A DNA stretch of 64,000 nt from Streptomyces griseofuscus (GCF_014673495.1 NZ_CP051006.1:6076001-6140000); one strand, 5' to 3'; positions 10,823-18,884 are shown, counted from the stretch's first letter. Notes: a model not told the origin generated them from the letters alone. Numbers and translations: made by a program.

Positions 10823-11884
10823 TCACTGGCCCGAGGCCCCCTCTTGGGGGGTGGTGCCAGGTACACCATCGGCCTCGGGAACGCCGTCGCGCAGCGCGGC
10901 CAGCACCTTCGCCTCCACCTCCGGGTCGAGGCCCGGGGCGCCGCGCTCGGAACGCCGGGGCGGGGTGCCGCCGATCGAGGTCAGCCACCGCCAGGTGTCC
11001 GCGACGGTCTCCTGCACCGGGCGGCACGTCAGCCCGGTGGCGAGCGCCGGGGACACATCGGCCCGGTGGGCGGCGTCGTACATCTCACCGTCCGGCGGCA
11101 CCCACACCGGCAGCTCGGTCCACGGCTCGATCCCGGCGTCCAGAACCGTCCGCGGCTCGGCCCAGCACAGCTCGGCGTCCGCGCCGGTGGCCGCGAGGCA
11201 CGCGTCGAGGAACGCGCCCATGGTGGTGTGCCCCGGCGGGCTCACCAGGTCGTACGGCCCGCTCAGCTCCTGCTCCAGCGCGCCGAGAAGCCAGTCGGCG
11301 AGGTCGCGGGCGTCGATGTACTGGAGCGGCAGCCCGCGCGGACCGGGCGCGAGGACGGGACCCCCGCGGGCGATCCGGGTCAGCCACCAGGGCAGCCGGC
11401 CCACGTTCTCGTACGGTCCGAGGATCAGCCCCGCCCGCACCAGCAGCGAACCGTCCGCGCCGAAGGACTCCAGCGCGGCCAGCTCACCGCCCCGCTTGTC
11501 CACGGCGTACTCGCGCTGCTCGGCGTCCGCCGCCGCGCCCTCGACCAGCGGGGCGTCCGCCCTGGCCCCGGCCGGCCAGGGCCAGGCGTACACCGAGCAG
11601 CTGGAGACATACGCGTACCGCCCGACGCGGCCGCGCAGCAGCCGCGCCGTCTCGTGCACCGCGCGGGGCGCCGCCGACCAGGTGTCCACCACCGCGTCCC
11701 ACTCGCCCTCGGCGAGCGCGTCCAGGCCGCCCGGCGCGGTGCGGTCACCGCGCAACACCGTTGCCCCGGGCGGCGGTCGGTGGCGTCCCCGGTTGAAGAC
11801 GGTCACCTCCCAGCCGCGCCCGAGGGCCGCCTCGACGACGGCCCGCCCCACGAACTCCGTTCCACCCAGCACCAGAAGTCTCAT
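10823..11884 (-). CDS. NAD-dependent epimerase/dehydratase (extended SDR)
   Basis: A 353-residue Rossmann enzyme acting on a nucleotide sugar or related substrate. The dinucleotide motif MRLLVLGGTEFVGRAVVEAA starts at residue 1, fixing the ATG at 11884. A serine-rich catalytic segment (YVSSCSVYAWPW) and the active-site Tyr-x3-Lys (YAVDKRG) are present. The G-G-T-E-F-V-G form of the glycine motif is typical of the atypical UDP-glucose epimerase-like SDRs in actinobacteria. It lies 31 bases upstream of the sensor kinase gene on the same strand, so they may share a transcript. Substrate unknown. Confidence 0.85.
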   Translation of the reverse strand: MRLLVLGGTEFVGRAVVEAALGRGWEVTVFNRGRHRPPPGATVLRGDRTAPGGLDALAEGEWDAVVDTWSAAPRAVHETARLLRGRVGRYAYVSSCSVYAWPWPAGARADAPLVEGAAADAEQREYAVDKRGGELAALESFGADGSLLVRAGLILGPYENVGRLPWWLTRIARGGPVLAPGPRGLPLQYIDARDLADWLLGALEQELSGPYDLVSPPGHTTMGAFLDACLAATGADAELCWAEPRTVLDAGIEPWTELPVWVPPDGEMYDAAHRADVSPALATGLTCRPVQETVADTWRWLTSIGGTPPRRSERGAPGLDPEVEAKVLAALRDGVPEADGVPGTTPQEGASGQ

Positions 11885-11949
11885 GCCGGGCAGCCTGCCC
11901 GGTCGGGCGCCGGTCGGCACGGGAGTCCGCCGAGGGCGGAACCGAGGGG

Positions 11950-12579
11950 TCAACGCCCGGTCGGCGGAATGTACTTGTAGCCGACCCGGCGCACGGTCTG
12001 GATGGTCCGGCGGTGCTCGGCGCCCAGCTTGCGGCGCAGCCGGGCGATATGGACGTCGACCGTGCGGCCGTCGCCGACATGGCCGTACCCCCACACCGTG
12101 GTGACCAGCTGGTCGCGGGTGTGCACCCGGTGCGGATGGGCCACCAGATGCGCGAGCAGCTCGAACTCCAGGTAGGTCAGGTCGAGTTCACGGCCCTCGA
12201 TGAAGGCGGTACGGCGCCCGGAGTCGATCCGGACCAGCGGCTCCCCGGCCGTCTGGCCCGAGGCGGCGGCCGGTGCCACCGGACCCGTCCGCACCGCGGG
12301 TCCCGCCTGTTCCGGCACCGCGACCGGCAGGAACGGCGGCTGCTGGTCGGCGGGGACCAGCACCAGATAGCCGACCATCGGCGGGCGGCCGGGCAGGACG
12401 GGCAGGGTGTGCTGGGGGGCGGGCAGCCAGGTGGCGCCGGGCGGCAGGAAGTCCGCGACATCGACCACCTCGTCCCGGTCGACGGCGCGCAGCCGGTGCC
12501 GGGCGGGGGCGTTCAGGGGGGCCGCGGAGGGGGCCGGGGAGACAGCGGAGACGGGGGAGACAGAACGAGTGGTCGCCAT
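11950..12579 (-). CDS. Winged-helix (OmpR-type) regulator lacking a receiver domain
   Basis: A 209-residue protein. The C-terminal half is a clear Trans_reg_C winged helix: FIEGRELDLTYLEFELLAHL, HRVHTRDQLVTTVWGYGHVG, DGRTVDVHIARLRRKLG and RRVGYKYIPPTGR. The N-terminal 110 residues are Ala/Pro-rich with VGYLVLVPADQQPPFLPV, and show no phospho-acceptor receiver. This looks like an orphan regulator that does not depend on phosphorelay, perhaps sensing through its N-terminal segment (inference). It is followed by the epimerase gene after 65 bases and preceded by a candidate leader peptide 118 bases upstream. Confidence 0.85.
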   Translation of the reverse strand: MATTRSVSPVSAVSPAPSAAPLNAPARHRLRAVDRDEVVDVADFLPPGATWLPAPQHTLPVLPGRPPMVGYLVLVPADQQPPFLPVAVPEQAGPAVRTGPVAPAAASGQTAGEPLVRIDSGRRTAFIEGRELDLTYLEFELLAHLVAHPHRVHTRDQLVTTVWGYGHVGDGRTVDVHIARLRRKLGAEHRRTIQTVRRVGYKYIPPTGR

Positions 12580-13052
12580 GAGAGGTCAGCTCTTTCGCGC
12601 GAGAGGTTCGTCGGGAAGGACGGCGGCCGCGATTCGTGGTCGGGGCACGCCGGGACGTACGTCGTTCCGCGCTGGCCGAAGGCCGGGGTTACGGCTTCAC
12701 AGGGCCCGCGCGGATATCGCGCGACAACACACCCGGTCGAAGTCGTGATGCTGGCGGGAGGGCCAGAAGGGCTCGAGGTCGTGGCGACCCGTCGCGGTGA
12801 TCTTCTGGAAGCTGGCCATGCGTCCATTGAAGCAGAGGTGGGTGCCGGGCACGAGAGTCCTCTCAAGGGTTGGACGTGGCATTGGCGTGAAGTCTGCGTT
12901 GCGAAGGCCGCTGGATCCGGAGTCAAGCCCCTGATCAGCGGGTTGTGGGCACGGAGAAGGCCGAATCGCTGTCTCAATATGCGGACAGCCGGGGGTGTGG
13001 AGTCCCGGTCGGGGTCCTGTGGGGCGCACCGGCGGGGCGTACCCGGGCATGC
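12580..13052. other. Intergenic region with candidate leader ORF, between regulator and glnII
   Basis: About 470 bases separate the winged-helix regulator start from the glnII terminator. On the minus strand the only frame with protein-like character is the 40-residue candidate at 12697-12819. The remaining frames on both strands are Arg/Pro-rich shadows. The promoter of the regulator must lie here, but I see no clear -10/-35. Confidence 0.5.
12697..12819 (-). CDS. Candidate 40-residue leader peptide ending near a Cys-Cys pair
   Basis: Reads MASFQKITATGRHDL, then EPFWPSRQHHDFDRVCC and RAISARAL. The segment SRQHHDFDRVCCR resembles the R-x-H-x-D-x-x-R-V-x-x-x-C-R signature of actinobacterial putative leader peptides, which usually precede sulfur-metabolism genes. 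Two adjacent TGT codons sit near the end, as expected of a cysteine-sensing attenuator. It lies 118 bases upstream of the winged-helix regulator on the same strand. No strong ribosome-binding site precedes ATG 12819. The alternative is that it is a conserved small protein or chance; the downstream gene is not an obvious sulfur gene. Confidence 0.45.
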   Translation of the reverse strand: MASFQKITATGRHDLEPFWPSRQHHDFDRVCCRAISARAL

Positions 13053-13090
13053 GACAGGGGCGCCCGCCGCGAACGGCGGGCGCCCCTGTC
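13053..13090 (-). terminator. Strong hairpin after glnII
   Basis: A perfect 16-bp stem (13053-13068 pairs with 13075-13090) with a 6-base GCGAAC loop lies 17 bases beyond the glnII stop. High stem stability compensates for the lack of a T-run, as is usual in Streptomyces. It isolates glnII from the regulator downstream. Confidence 0.85.
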
Positions 13091-13106
13091 GGGGTCTGCG
13101 GGCGGA

Positions 13107-14138
13107 TCAGACCTGACCGGCCTTCTCCAGCGCCGTGCAGCAGGTGTCCACCATCAGGCGGGTCACCAGGTAGGGGTCCACGTTGGCGTTCGGGCGGCGG
13201 TCCTCGATGTAGCCCTTGCCGTCCACCTCGACCTGCCACGGGATGCGCACCGAGGCACCGCGGTCGGAGACGCCGTAGGTGAACTCGTCCCACGGGGCGG
13301 TCTCGTGCAGACCGGTCAGCCGCTCGTCGATGCCGGCGCCGTAGTTCTTGACGTGGTCCAGCGGCTTGGAGCCCTCACCCAGCGACTCGCACGCGGTGAT
13401 GATCGCGTCGTAGCCCTCGCGCATCGCCTTGGTGGAGAAGTTGGTGTGCGCGCCCGCGCCGTTCCAGTCGCCCTTGACCGGCTTGGGGTCGAGGGTCGCG
13501 GAGATCTTGAAGTCCTCGGCGGTGCGGTACAGCAGCCAGCGGGCCACCCACAGCTGGTCGGAGACCTCCAGCGGGGCGAGCGGGCCGACCTGGAACTCCC
13601 ACTGGCCCGGCATGACCTCGGCGTTGATGCCGGAGATGCCGAGACCGGCCTTCAGGCAGTGGTCGAGGTGCGCCTCGACGACCTCGCGGCCGAAGATCTC
13701 GTCGGCGCCGACACCGCAGTAGTAGCCGCCCTGCGGGGCCGGGAAGCCGCCCTCGGGGAAGCCCAGCGGGCGGGTGCCGTCGAAGAAGGTGTACTCCTGC
13801 TCGATGCCGAAGATCGGCTCCTGCGCGGCGAACCGGGCGGAGACCTCGGCCAGTTCGGCGCGGGTGTTGGAGGCGTGCGGCGTCATGTCCGTGTTCAGGA
13901 CCTCGCACAGCACCAGCACGTCGTCGCCGCCGCGGATCGGGTCCGGGCAGGTGAAGACCGGCTTGAGCACGCGGTCCGAGGCGTGGCCCTCGGCCTGGTT
14001 GGTGGAGGAGCCGTCGAAGCCCCACAGCGGCAGCGCGTCGAGACCGGCCGGAGCACCCGTGATGATCTTCGTCTTGGAACGGAGCTTGGCCGTCGGCGCG
14101 GTGCCGTCGATCCAGATGTACTCGGCCTTGAAGGTCAC
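13107..14138 (-). CDS. glnII: Glutamine synthetase type II (eukaryote-like)
   Basis: Condenses glutamate and ammonia to glutamine with ATP; the 343-residue GSII form is characteristic of Streptomyces, Frankia and rhizobia and is not adenylylated. Visible features: the N-terminal AEYIWIDGTAPTAKLRSKTK, the substrate-site block WGFDGSSTNQAEGHASD, the metal/ATP segment GIEQEYTFFDG, NGAGAHTNFSTKAMREG and the C-terminal RRPNANVDPYLVTRLMVDT. I use GTG 14138 (VTFKAEYIW), the usual family start; an ATG four codons upstream leaves no room for a ribosome-binding site. It is monocistronic, with a strong terminator downstream and an array of GlnR-like half-sites about 100-140 bases upstream, so it is expected to be nitrogen-regulated. 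Confidence 0.97.
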   Translation of the reverse strand: MTFKAEYIWIDGTAPTAKLRSKTKIITGAPAGLDALPLWGFDGSSTNQAEGHASDRVLKPVFTCPDPIRGGDDVLVLCEVLNTDMTPHASNTRAELAEVSARFAAQEPIFGIEQEYTFFDGTRPLGFPEGGFPAPQGGYYCGVGADEIFGREVVEAHLDHCLKAGLGISGINAEVMPGQWEFQVGPLAPLEVSDQLWVARWLLYRTAEDFKISATLDPKPVKGDWNGAGAHTNFSTKAMREGYDAIITACESLGEGSKPLDHVKNYGAGIDERLTGLHETAPWDEFTYGVSDRGASVRIPWQVEVDGKGYIEDRRPNANVDPYLVTRLMVDTCCTALEKAGQV

Positions 14139-14238
14139 GGGGGGACACATCCTTCGGGGTGGTTCGGGCGCACTTGCGGGTGCCGGTGCGGCGCCGCGCG
14201 CCGTACTCTCGATCTGCCCGGAAGCCTGCCAACAGGCC

Positions 14239-14276
14239 GTTTCCCGACCATTGCCCTTATGTGAACCCCGTGTTAC
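14239..14276 (-). promoter_or_regulatory. Four-half-site GlnR-type operator upstream of glnII
   Basis: On the minus strand the series reads GTAAC-N6-TTCAC-N6-GCAAT-N6-GAAAC, so the 5-bp half-sites recur every 11 bp on one DNA face. This is the tandem a1-b1-a2-b2 architecture described for the actinobacterial nitrogen regulator GlnR (consensus gTnAc-N6-GaAAc). The outer sites match the consensus well; the inner two are degenerate. It lies 101-138 bases upstream of the GTG. Confidence 0.75.
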
Positions 14277-14357
14277 CTGGGGGTGCTGTGCCCCGGATCA
14301 CGCAGGGGTCCGGGCCGGGGCGCAGTGATGCCGGCTGCTTGCGGCAGCGGTGCCCCG

Positions 14358-15287
14358 TCAGCTGTACACCAGCAGGTAGTCGCACGTGCTGGTGCCGTCG
14401 TGGAGGGAGGTGTCGCTGTTGAGGACGTAGAAGGAGCCGGCGAAGAATCCGGCGGCCGTCATCTTCGGGACCACGATGAGGGTCTGGTCCGCCATGTTCA
14501 GCGAGTTCGGGACCACCACGTTCCGGTACAGCAGCGTGAAGGGGTTCTGCTGGAGGTCCTGGAGCTTGAGGATGCGGTAGACGCGGTCACCCGAACCCGC
14601 GGGCCCCGACACGGGCGCCTGATTTCCCGGGGCGGCCCATTGGGAGGGCTGGGTGGCCATGCGGCCCTGGGCCTCGAGTTCCTGGAGCCGCCGCTGTGTG
14701 CTCGGTCTGATTCCGGCCATATGGATATGCAGCTGCTGATAGCGGCGCGCGTGCTGCGAATTGATTCCCAGCCCGATGTTCGCGTACTGAACGGGAATGC
14801 TCCCCCCGTGCCGCGCGTTCTCCCACGCTTCGTGCCAGTAGTTCGCCGCCGAGTCCATATGGATGAACGGGCATTCGATGCCCGTGATCCGGCACGAAGG
14901 AAGGAGGAGATAGTTGTGTGTGTTCTCCGGACTTCCGTGCAGCACGACGTAGTTCGGGGTCACCTTCAGGCAGTCGGGCTTGCCCTGCGACGGCGGCGGG
15001 GTGATGCCTTGCGTGCAGTACTTGACGTCGTTCCACAGCAGGTCGTCGTCATTGGGACTGCCGCAGAGGGGCTGGAGCTGAGAGGGGGGACAGGGGCTCG
15101 CCCCGCCGGGCGGAGGGGTGGTGGAACACGATGGGGTGGGCGTGGGGCCGCCGTGCGCCGCGTCCGCCGTGGCGGTCGTGCCCGCCATGACCCCCGCACC
15201 GGTCAGCAGCGCCGCGCCGCCGACGGTGCCCGAGAGCGCGACGAAGCGGCGCCTGGGGAATTCATCCGTGTTCTTCTGGTCGCTCAT
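14358..15287 (-). CDS. CDP-diacylglycerol pyrophosphatase, Tat-exported
   Basis: A 309-residue protein of the Cdh family, which hydrolyses CDP-diacylglycerol to phosphatidate and CMP. The first 40 residues are a twin-arginine signal (FPRRRFVALSGTVGGAALL). Family motifs follow: YVVLHGSPENTHNYLLLPS, CRITGIECPFI, NYWHEAWENARHGG, LGINSQHAR and the HIT-like QQLHIHM with two His. The mature N-terminus is Pro/Thr-rich. Start ATG 15287 has GGAG about ten bases upstream. It is monocistronic. Most studied members are enterobacterial membrane enzymes, so a Tat-exported actinobacterial version is a little unusual; activity is inferred from motifs only. Confidence 0.82.
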   Translation of the reverse strand: MSDQKNTDEFPRRRFVALSGTVGGAALLTGAGVMAGTTATADAAHGGPTPTPSCSTTPPPGGASPCPPSQLQPLCGSPNDDDLLWNDVKYCTQGITPPPSQGKPDCLKVTPNYVVLHGSPENTHNYLLLPSCRITGIECPFIHMDSAANYWHEAWENARHGGSIPVQYANIGLGINSQHARRYQQLHIHMAGIRPSTQRRLQELEAQGRMATQPSQWAAPGNQAPVSGPAGSGDRVYRILKLQDLQQNPFTLLYRNVVVPNSLNMADQTLIVVPKMTAAGFFAGSFYVLNSDTSLHDGTSTCDYLLVYS

Positions 15288-15516
15288 GCGCGTGATCTCC
15301 GATGGTGATGACTTCCGCTTCGGTTTCCGCCTCTCACCGATCCGTTCACAGAAAAGGGGCCGGGGAATCGGATTTCTCCTCGGATGCACCGGTCGGTGTG
15401 GCGCGTTCCGCCATTGAGGGGCGTTCCCTCTCATCACCCTCGACAGCGCGGCGCCGAGGTGGAACGGGGGGCCGGGACGGTGGTGCGCATTGCTCACCCG
15501 GTCCCGGGGCACCCCG

Positions 15517-15891
15517 TCACCCGGACGTCGCCCCGTGCCCGATCGCCTCCCGTACCGCCTCCTCCGTCCGGGCCACCAGGGCCGTGCCGTCGTCCGCCGT
15601 GATGATCGGCCGCTGGATCAGCTTCGGGTGTTCGGACAGCGCGCGGATCCAGCGGTCCCGGGAATCCTCGTCCCGGGCCCAGTCCTTGAGCCCCAGTTCC
15701 TTGGCCGCCGCCTCCTGGGTCCGGGTGATGTCCCACGGCTCCAGACCGAGGCGCCCGAGCACGGCCCTGATCTCGTCCTCGCTCGGCACGTCCTCCAGAT
15801 AGCGCCGCACGGTGTACCCGACCCCCTCGGCGTCGAGCAGACTGATCGCGCTGCGGCACTTCGAACAGGCCGGATTGATCCAGATCTCCAT
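15517..15891 (-). CDS. ArsC/Spx-family thioredoxin-fold protein
   Basis: A 124-residue small cytoplasmic protein of the glutaredoxin-type arsenate reductase superfamily. It begins MEIWINPACSKCRSAISLLD, with the redox Cys-x-x-Cys at residues 9-12, then YLEDVPSEDEIRAVLGRLGL and the conserved basic-Pro block HPKLIQRPIITADDG near residue 90. Arsenic-resistance neighbours are absent, so a general YffB-like role is as likely as arsenate reduction. I chose ATG 15891 over the upstream in-frame ATG because the family begins with the strand just before the CxxC. Confidence 0.85.
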   Translation of the reverse strand: MEIWINPACSKCRSAISLLDAEGVGYTVRRYLEDVPSEDEIRAVLGRLGLEPWDITRTQEAAAKELGLKDWARDEDSRDRWIRALSEHPKLIQRPIITADDGTALVARTEEAVREAIGHGATSG

Positions 15892-16056
15892 GGCCCCCAC
15901 GGTACGCGAAAACCCGTTCACCACCTCTGTCCCAGAGGCCCCGAAAGCCCTTGTGGCCAGGGCCTTTTGTCAGTGGTCCACCGTAGAATAGAAGCAGTGT
16001 TCGAGGGTGTCGCCGGGCTCGCCGGCCGGTGCCCTGATCGCGTCTGGAGGATGCCC

Positions 16057-16371
16057 GTGCCCGCTGCCGCTCTCAAGCCGAAGCCGTCGCCGACCCAGTC
16101 CACCGCTCAGCACCCCGTGCTCTTCGACTCGCCGTACGAGCCCACCACGAAGCGGCCCCTGCCGGCCGGGCGCCCCCGGGAGTGGTACGTCTCGCACAAC
16201 CGGCGGCTGAAGGCCATGCGCCTGGCCATCGCCCTGCTCGACTCCGGTGTCTACCTGCCGGACCAGGCGCGCGACGACACCATCCGGGGCACCGCCGAGA
16301 CGATCGGCATGCGCCCGCCGTCCGACACCACGTGCCGCATGGTGCGGGCGTTCATGCGCTACAACCGCTGA
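16057..16371 (+). CDS. Conserved Streptomyces protein of unknown function
   Basis: A 104-residue basic protein. The N-terminus is Pro/Lys/Ser-rich, followed by PVLFDSPYEPTTKRPLPAGR, REWYVSHNRRLKAMRLAIAL and a short helical C-terminus (DTIRGTAETIGM, CRMVRAFMRYNR). GTG 16057 has GGAGG six bases upstream; the ATG at 16051 is too close to it. No known domain is apparent, but the helical C-terminal half is protein-like and the family is, from memory, widespread in Streptomyces. A hairpin terminator follows directly. Confidence 0.75.
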   Translation: MPAAALKPKPSPTQSTAQHPVLFDSPYEPTTKRPLPAGRPREWYVSHNRRLKAMRLAIALLDSGVYLPDQARDDTIRGTAETIGMRPPSDTTCRMVRAFMRYNR

Positions 16372-16379
16372 TCCACCGC

Positions 16380-16416
16380 GGCGCCGGGCAGCGTGCCGAC
16401 GGGGCTGCCCGGCGCC
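16380..16416 (+). terminator. Hairpin after the 104-residue gene
   Basis: A 12-bp stem GGCGCCGGGCAG/CTGCCCGGCGCC with a 13-base loop starts nine bases after the stop. The following roughly 150 bases before the convergent pspAB gene hold nothing recognisable. Confidence 0.7.
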
Positions 16417-16569
16417 ACCGGCGGTGTGCTCACCAACCGCCGTCCGTCCTCGGGGCGATCGCGGAACCGCCGGCCCAACGTATGGCCGACGTCCGGGGGT
16501 CCGAGCCGGGAGGCGGTAAGGGGGCGGCAGGACAGCGCCTCGTGCGGGGCTCGGGTCATGCCGGAGGGA

Positions 16570-17154
16570 TCACAGGCCCGGGGCGCCCCACACCGGGAAC
16601 CAGCGGGAGAGGTCCTGCTCGATCCGCAGATCATCGGCCAGTACGGACCGCACCTGGAGCTCCAGCGCGTTGTCCCGGCGCTCACCGCCCCCGGCCAGCG
16701 GGGCGAAGGGGTAGAACGTGCCCCGCTTGTAGAGGTAGACGAGCGCGAGGGCGCGCCCGGCGTCGTCGGTGAAGCCGGCCAGCGAGCACAGCAGCTGCGG
16801 ACCGAAGCCGTTGAGCTCAAGGGAGCTGTTCACCGCGTGCAGGTCGTTGACCAGCTGCGGCAGCTGGTCGGGGGAGCGGCGGGAGACCAGCCACGAGTAG
16901 CCGTAATCGTCCCGGTGCAGCTCCACCGGTGATCCGGCGCGCTCCGCGTCCGCGTCCAGCAGCGCCTGTACCTCCCGGTGGGTCTGCTCGAAGGCCGCGC
17001 CCTCCACGGTCGCGAAGCACACCGCGCCCCGGCCGGTCGGCGTGAAGCCCATCGCGGCCTGGAGCGTGATGGCGGCGGACGGCAGCGCGAAGAGCTGGTC
17101 GAGATCGGGAGCGACGGGCTTGGTGCGCCCCAGCAGGATGTCCAGCAACCCCAA
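16570..17154 (-). CDS. pspAB: PspA-associated protein PspAB
   Basis: A 194-residue soluble protein beginning MGLLDILLGRTKPVAPDLDQ. It matches the actinobacterial family named PspAB by genomic association with phage-shock protein PspA. Recognisable segments are LFALPSAAITLQAAMGFTP, the central DDYGYSWLVSRRSPDQLPQL and KRGTFYPFAPL. It follows htpX by 62 bases on the same strand, the usual arrangement. PspA and PspAA are encoded about 39 kb away in this window. Biochemical function is unknown; a role in membrane-stress quality control is inferred from its partners. Confidence 0.88.
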   Translation of the reverse strand: MGLLDILLGRTKPVAPDLDQLFALPSAAITLQAAMGFTPTGRGAVCFATVEGAAFEQTHREVQALLDADAERAGSPVELHRDDYGYSWLVSRRSPDQLPQLVNDLHAVNSSLELNGFGPQLLCSLAGFTDDAGRALALVYLYKRGTFYPFAPLAGGGERRDNALELQVRSVLADDLRIEQDLSRWFPVWGAPGL

Positions 17155-17216
17155 CGCTCAGCCCGCCTTCTGTGGTGATGTCCGTGCCACCCGTGAGGTA
17201 CCGGATTCCGCTCCGC

Positions 17217-18143
17217 TCATGCCCGGTCGGCCTCCGGCGGTACGGTCGTCTCGCCCAGCTCCGCCGAGATCCGGCCCAGCTGGTCCAGCCGCTGCTGGAG
17301 CGTCGGGTGAGTGGAGAAGAACCGCTCGATGCCCGGCTCCTTGCCGGTCGCCGGGGTGAAGTAGAAGGCGTTGAACGCCTGGGCCGTGCGCAGATCCTTG
17401 GTGGGGATGCGGGCGATGTCCCCGGTGACCTTGGTGAGCGCCGAGGCCAGCGCCGAGGGGCGCCCGGTCAGCTGCGCGGCGGCGCGGTCGGCGGCCAGCT
17501 CCCGGTACCGGGACAGCGCCCGGATCAGCAGGAAGCTGATCGCGTACACGGCCGCCGAGACGCCCATCACGCCCGCGAAGACGACGGCGGTGTTCTGGTC
17601 CCTGCGGCCCCCGCCGAAGATCTGCGAGTAGAAGGCGAACCGCACCAGCAGGCCCGCGACCACGCCGAGGAAGGAGGCGATGGTGATCACGGCGACGTCC
17701 TTGTGCGCCACATGCGACAGCTCGTGCGCCAGCACGCCCTCCAGCTCGCCGGGCTCCAGCCTGCGCAGCAGCCCGGTGGTCACACAGACCACGGCGTGAT
17801 CGGGGTTGCGTCCCGTCGCGAACGCGTTCGGCATGTCCATCTCGGACACGGCGACCGTCGGTTTCGGCATGTCCGCCATCGCGCACAGCCGGTCCACCAC
17901 CGCGTGCAGCTCGGGATACTCCTCGCGCTCCACGACCCGCCCGTGCATGGCGAACATCGCGATCCGGTCGGAGAACCAGAACTGGGCCACGAACATCACG
18001 CCCATCAGGACGACGACCAGCAGCCAGGACTTCAGCAGTACGAGCAGCGCGGCGATGAAGGCCACGTACAGCAGTCCGAGCAGAAACATCGTGACCGTCA
18101 TCCGCACGGTCAGTCGCCGGTCGCTCCTAAAGCGGCTCTGCAT
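17217..18143 (-). CDS. htpX: HtpX membrane zinc metalloprotease
   Basis: A 308-residue membrane-bound M48 protease that degrades damaged membrane proteins. Two N-terminal transmembrane helices (TVTMFLLGLLYVAFIAALLV, WLLVVVLMGVMFVAQFWF) precede the catalytic domain. The zinc motif is VLAHELSHVAHKD, with the third ligand Glu in YRELAADRAAA. A further pair of hydrophobic helices (ITIASFLGVVAGLLVRFAF and MGVSAAVYAISFLLIRAL) flank it. The ATG start is followed by a basic MQSRFRSDRRLTVR segment. It is immediately upstream of pspAB, an association that ties HtpX to the Psp envelope-stress response in actinobacteria. Confidence 0.95.
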   Translation of the reverse strand: MQSRFRSDRRLTVRMTVTMFLLGLLYVAFIAALLVLLKSWLLVVVLMGVMFVAQFWFSDRIAMFAMHGRVVEREEYPELHAVVDRLCAMADMPKPTVAVSEMDMPNAFATGRNPDHAVVCVTTGLLRRLEPGELEGVLAHELSHVAHKDVAVITIASFLGVVAGLLVRFAFYSQIFGGGRRDQNTAVVFAGVMGVSAAVYAISFLLIRALSRYRELAADRAAAQLTGRPSALASALTKVTGDIARIPTKDLRTAQAFNAFYFTPATGKEPGIERFFSTHPTLQQRLDQLGRISAELGETTVPPEADRA

Positions 18144-18280
18144 CTTGCATCACCCCGCAGTCGGGCACCTTCGTCCCGCTGTCCAGTGTGCACCTGCCGC
18201 GCGGTATGGCGAGGGGGCCGACAGACCCCGCTCACCGACCTGCGGCCTTCGTCACCCTCGACGCTACTCTCGGTGACCGA

Positions 18281-18538
18281 TCAGTAACCGTTCCGTATTC
18301 GAGCGTACCCCAGCAGCACGATGACTGCGGCCACACAGCCGAGGACCACGGCGGTCGACACCCAGGACGAGCGGCGGGACCCCGTGAGCTCCGGGTCGGC
18401 GCGGAAGGGGGCCGGGTCCGGCGGGTTCTCCTTCCAGCGGGCGGCGAGCATCCGGGCGCGGGCGGAAGGCTCCTTGTGCTGGGCGGAGTTCGCCCAACCA
18501 AGATCGAACTCCCGCTCCCAGTCGTCCTGTTCAGACAT
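18281..18538 (-). CDS. Small single-pass membrane protein
   Basis: An 85-residue protein: a charged cytoplasmic N-terminal part (MSEQDDWEREFDLGWANSAQ, then ARMLAARWKENPPDPAPF) and one C-terminal transmembrane helix (WVSTAVVLGCVAAVIVLLGY) with a short basic tail. The WxxEFDLGW motif followed by a single helix suggests a tail-anchored protein. It lies 137 bases upstream of htpX on the same strand. I know no function; the family seems conserved in Streptomyces at this locus. Confidence 0.7.
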   Translation of the reverse strand: MSEQDDWEREFDLGWANSAQHKEPSARARMLAARWKENPPDPAPFRADPELTGSRRSSWVSTAVVLGCVAAVIVLLGYARIRNGY

Positions 18539-18884
18539 TCCCCGTTCAACCTCTCTCGTCCGGACAGCTGCGGGGGCATGATCCCGTGGGGCCCCCGGAA
18601 ATAGGAAGCGCGAGCGGTACGAAAGGTTGCACAGCGGCTCTGAGCAGCCCGTTTACACCCGATTCGCGTCCGGATGCCGGGTGCTGATCCGGCCGCTAGC
18701 ATTTTCAGCAGAGCCGCGCCGCAGGGTGCGCCGGACGTGCGCCATCCCCGTCGACCAGGGGAACGTCAGCCCTGCTTCCTGAATCCAGGCGGCATCACCC
18801 ACGACCGCGTCCCGCCGACAGCGCGGGCGCGGCCATCTTCCGGTGCCCGAGACGGTGCCGGGGGAATGGAAGGAGGGCAGTTCG

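Noticed and set aside
12513..12977. Minus-strand frame of 154 codons before the winged-helix regulator
   Set aside because: Overlaps both the regulator 5' end and the candidate leader in another frame; Pro/Ser/Arg-rich with no helix or strand pattern.
15952..16000. Promoter-like TTGTCA and TAGAAT before the 104-residue gene
   Set aside because: The boxes are only 11 bases apart, too close for a sigma-70-type promoter.
18272..18289. GGTGAC-N6-GTAACC dyad upstream of htpX
   Set aside because: Overlaps the 3' end of the small membrane-protein gene and is about 130 bases from htpX; one mismatch, no supporting promoter boxes.
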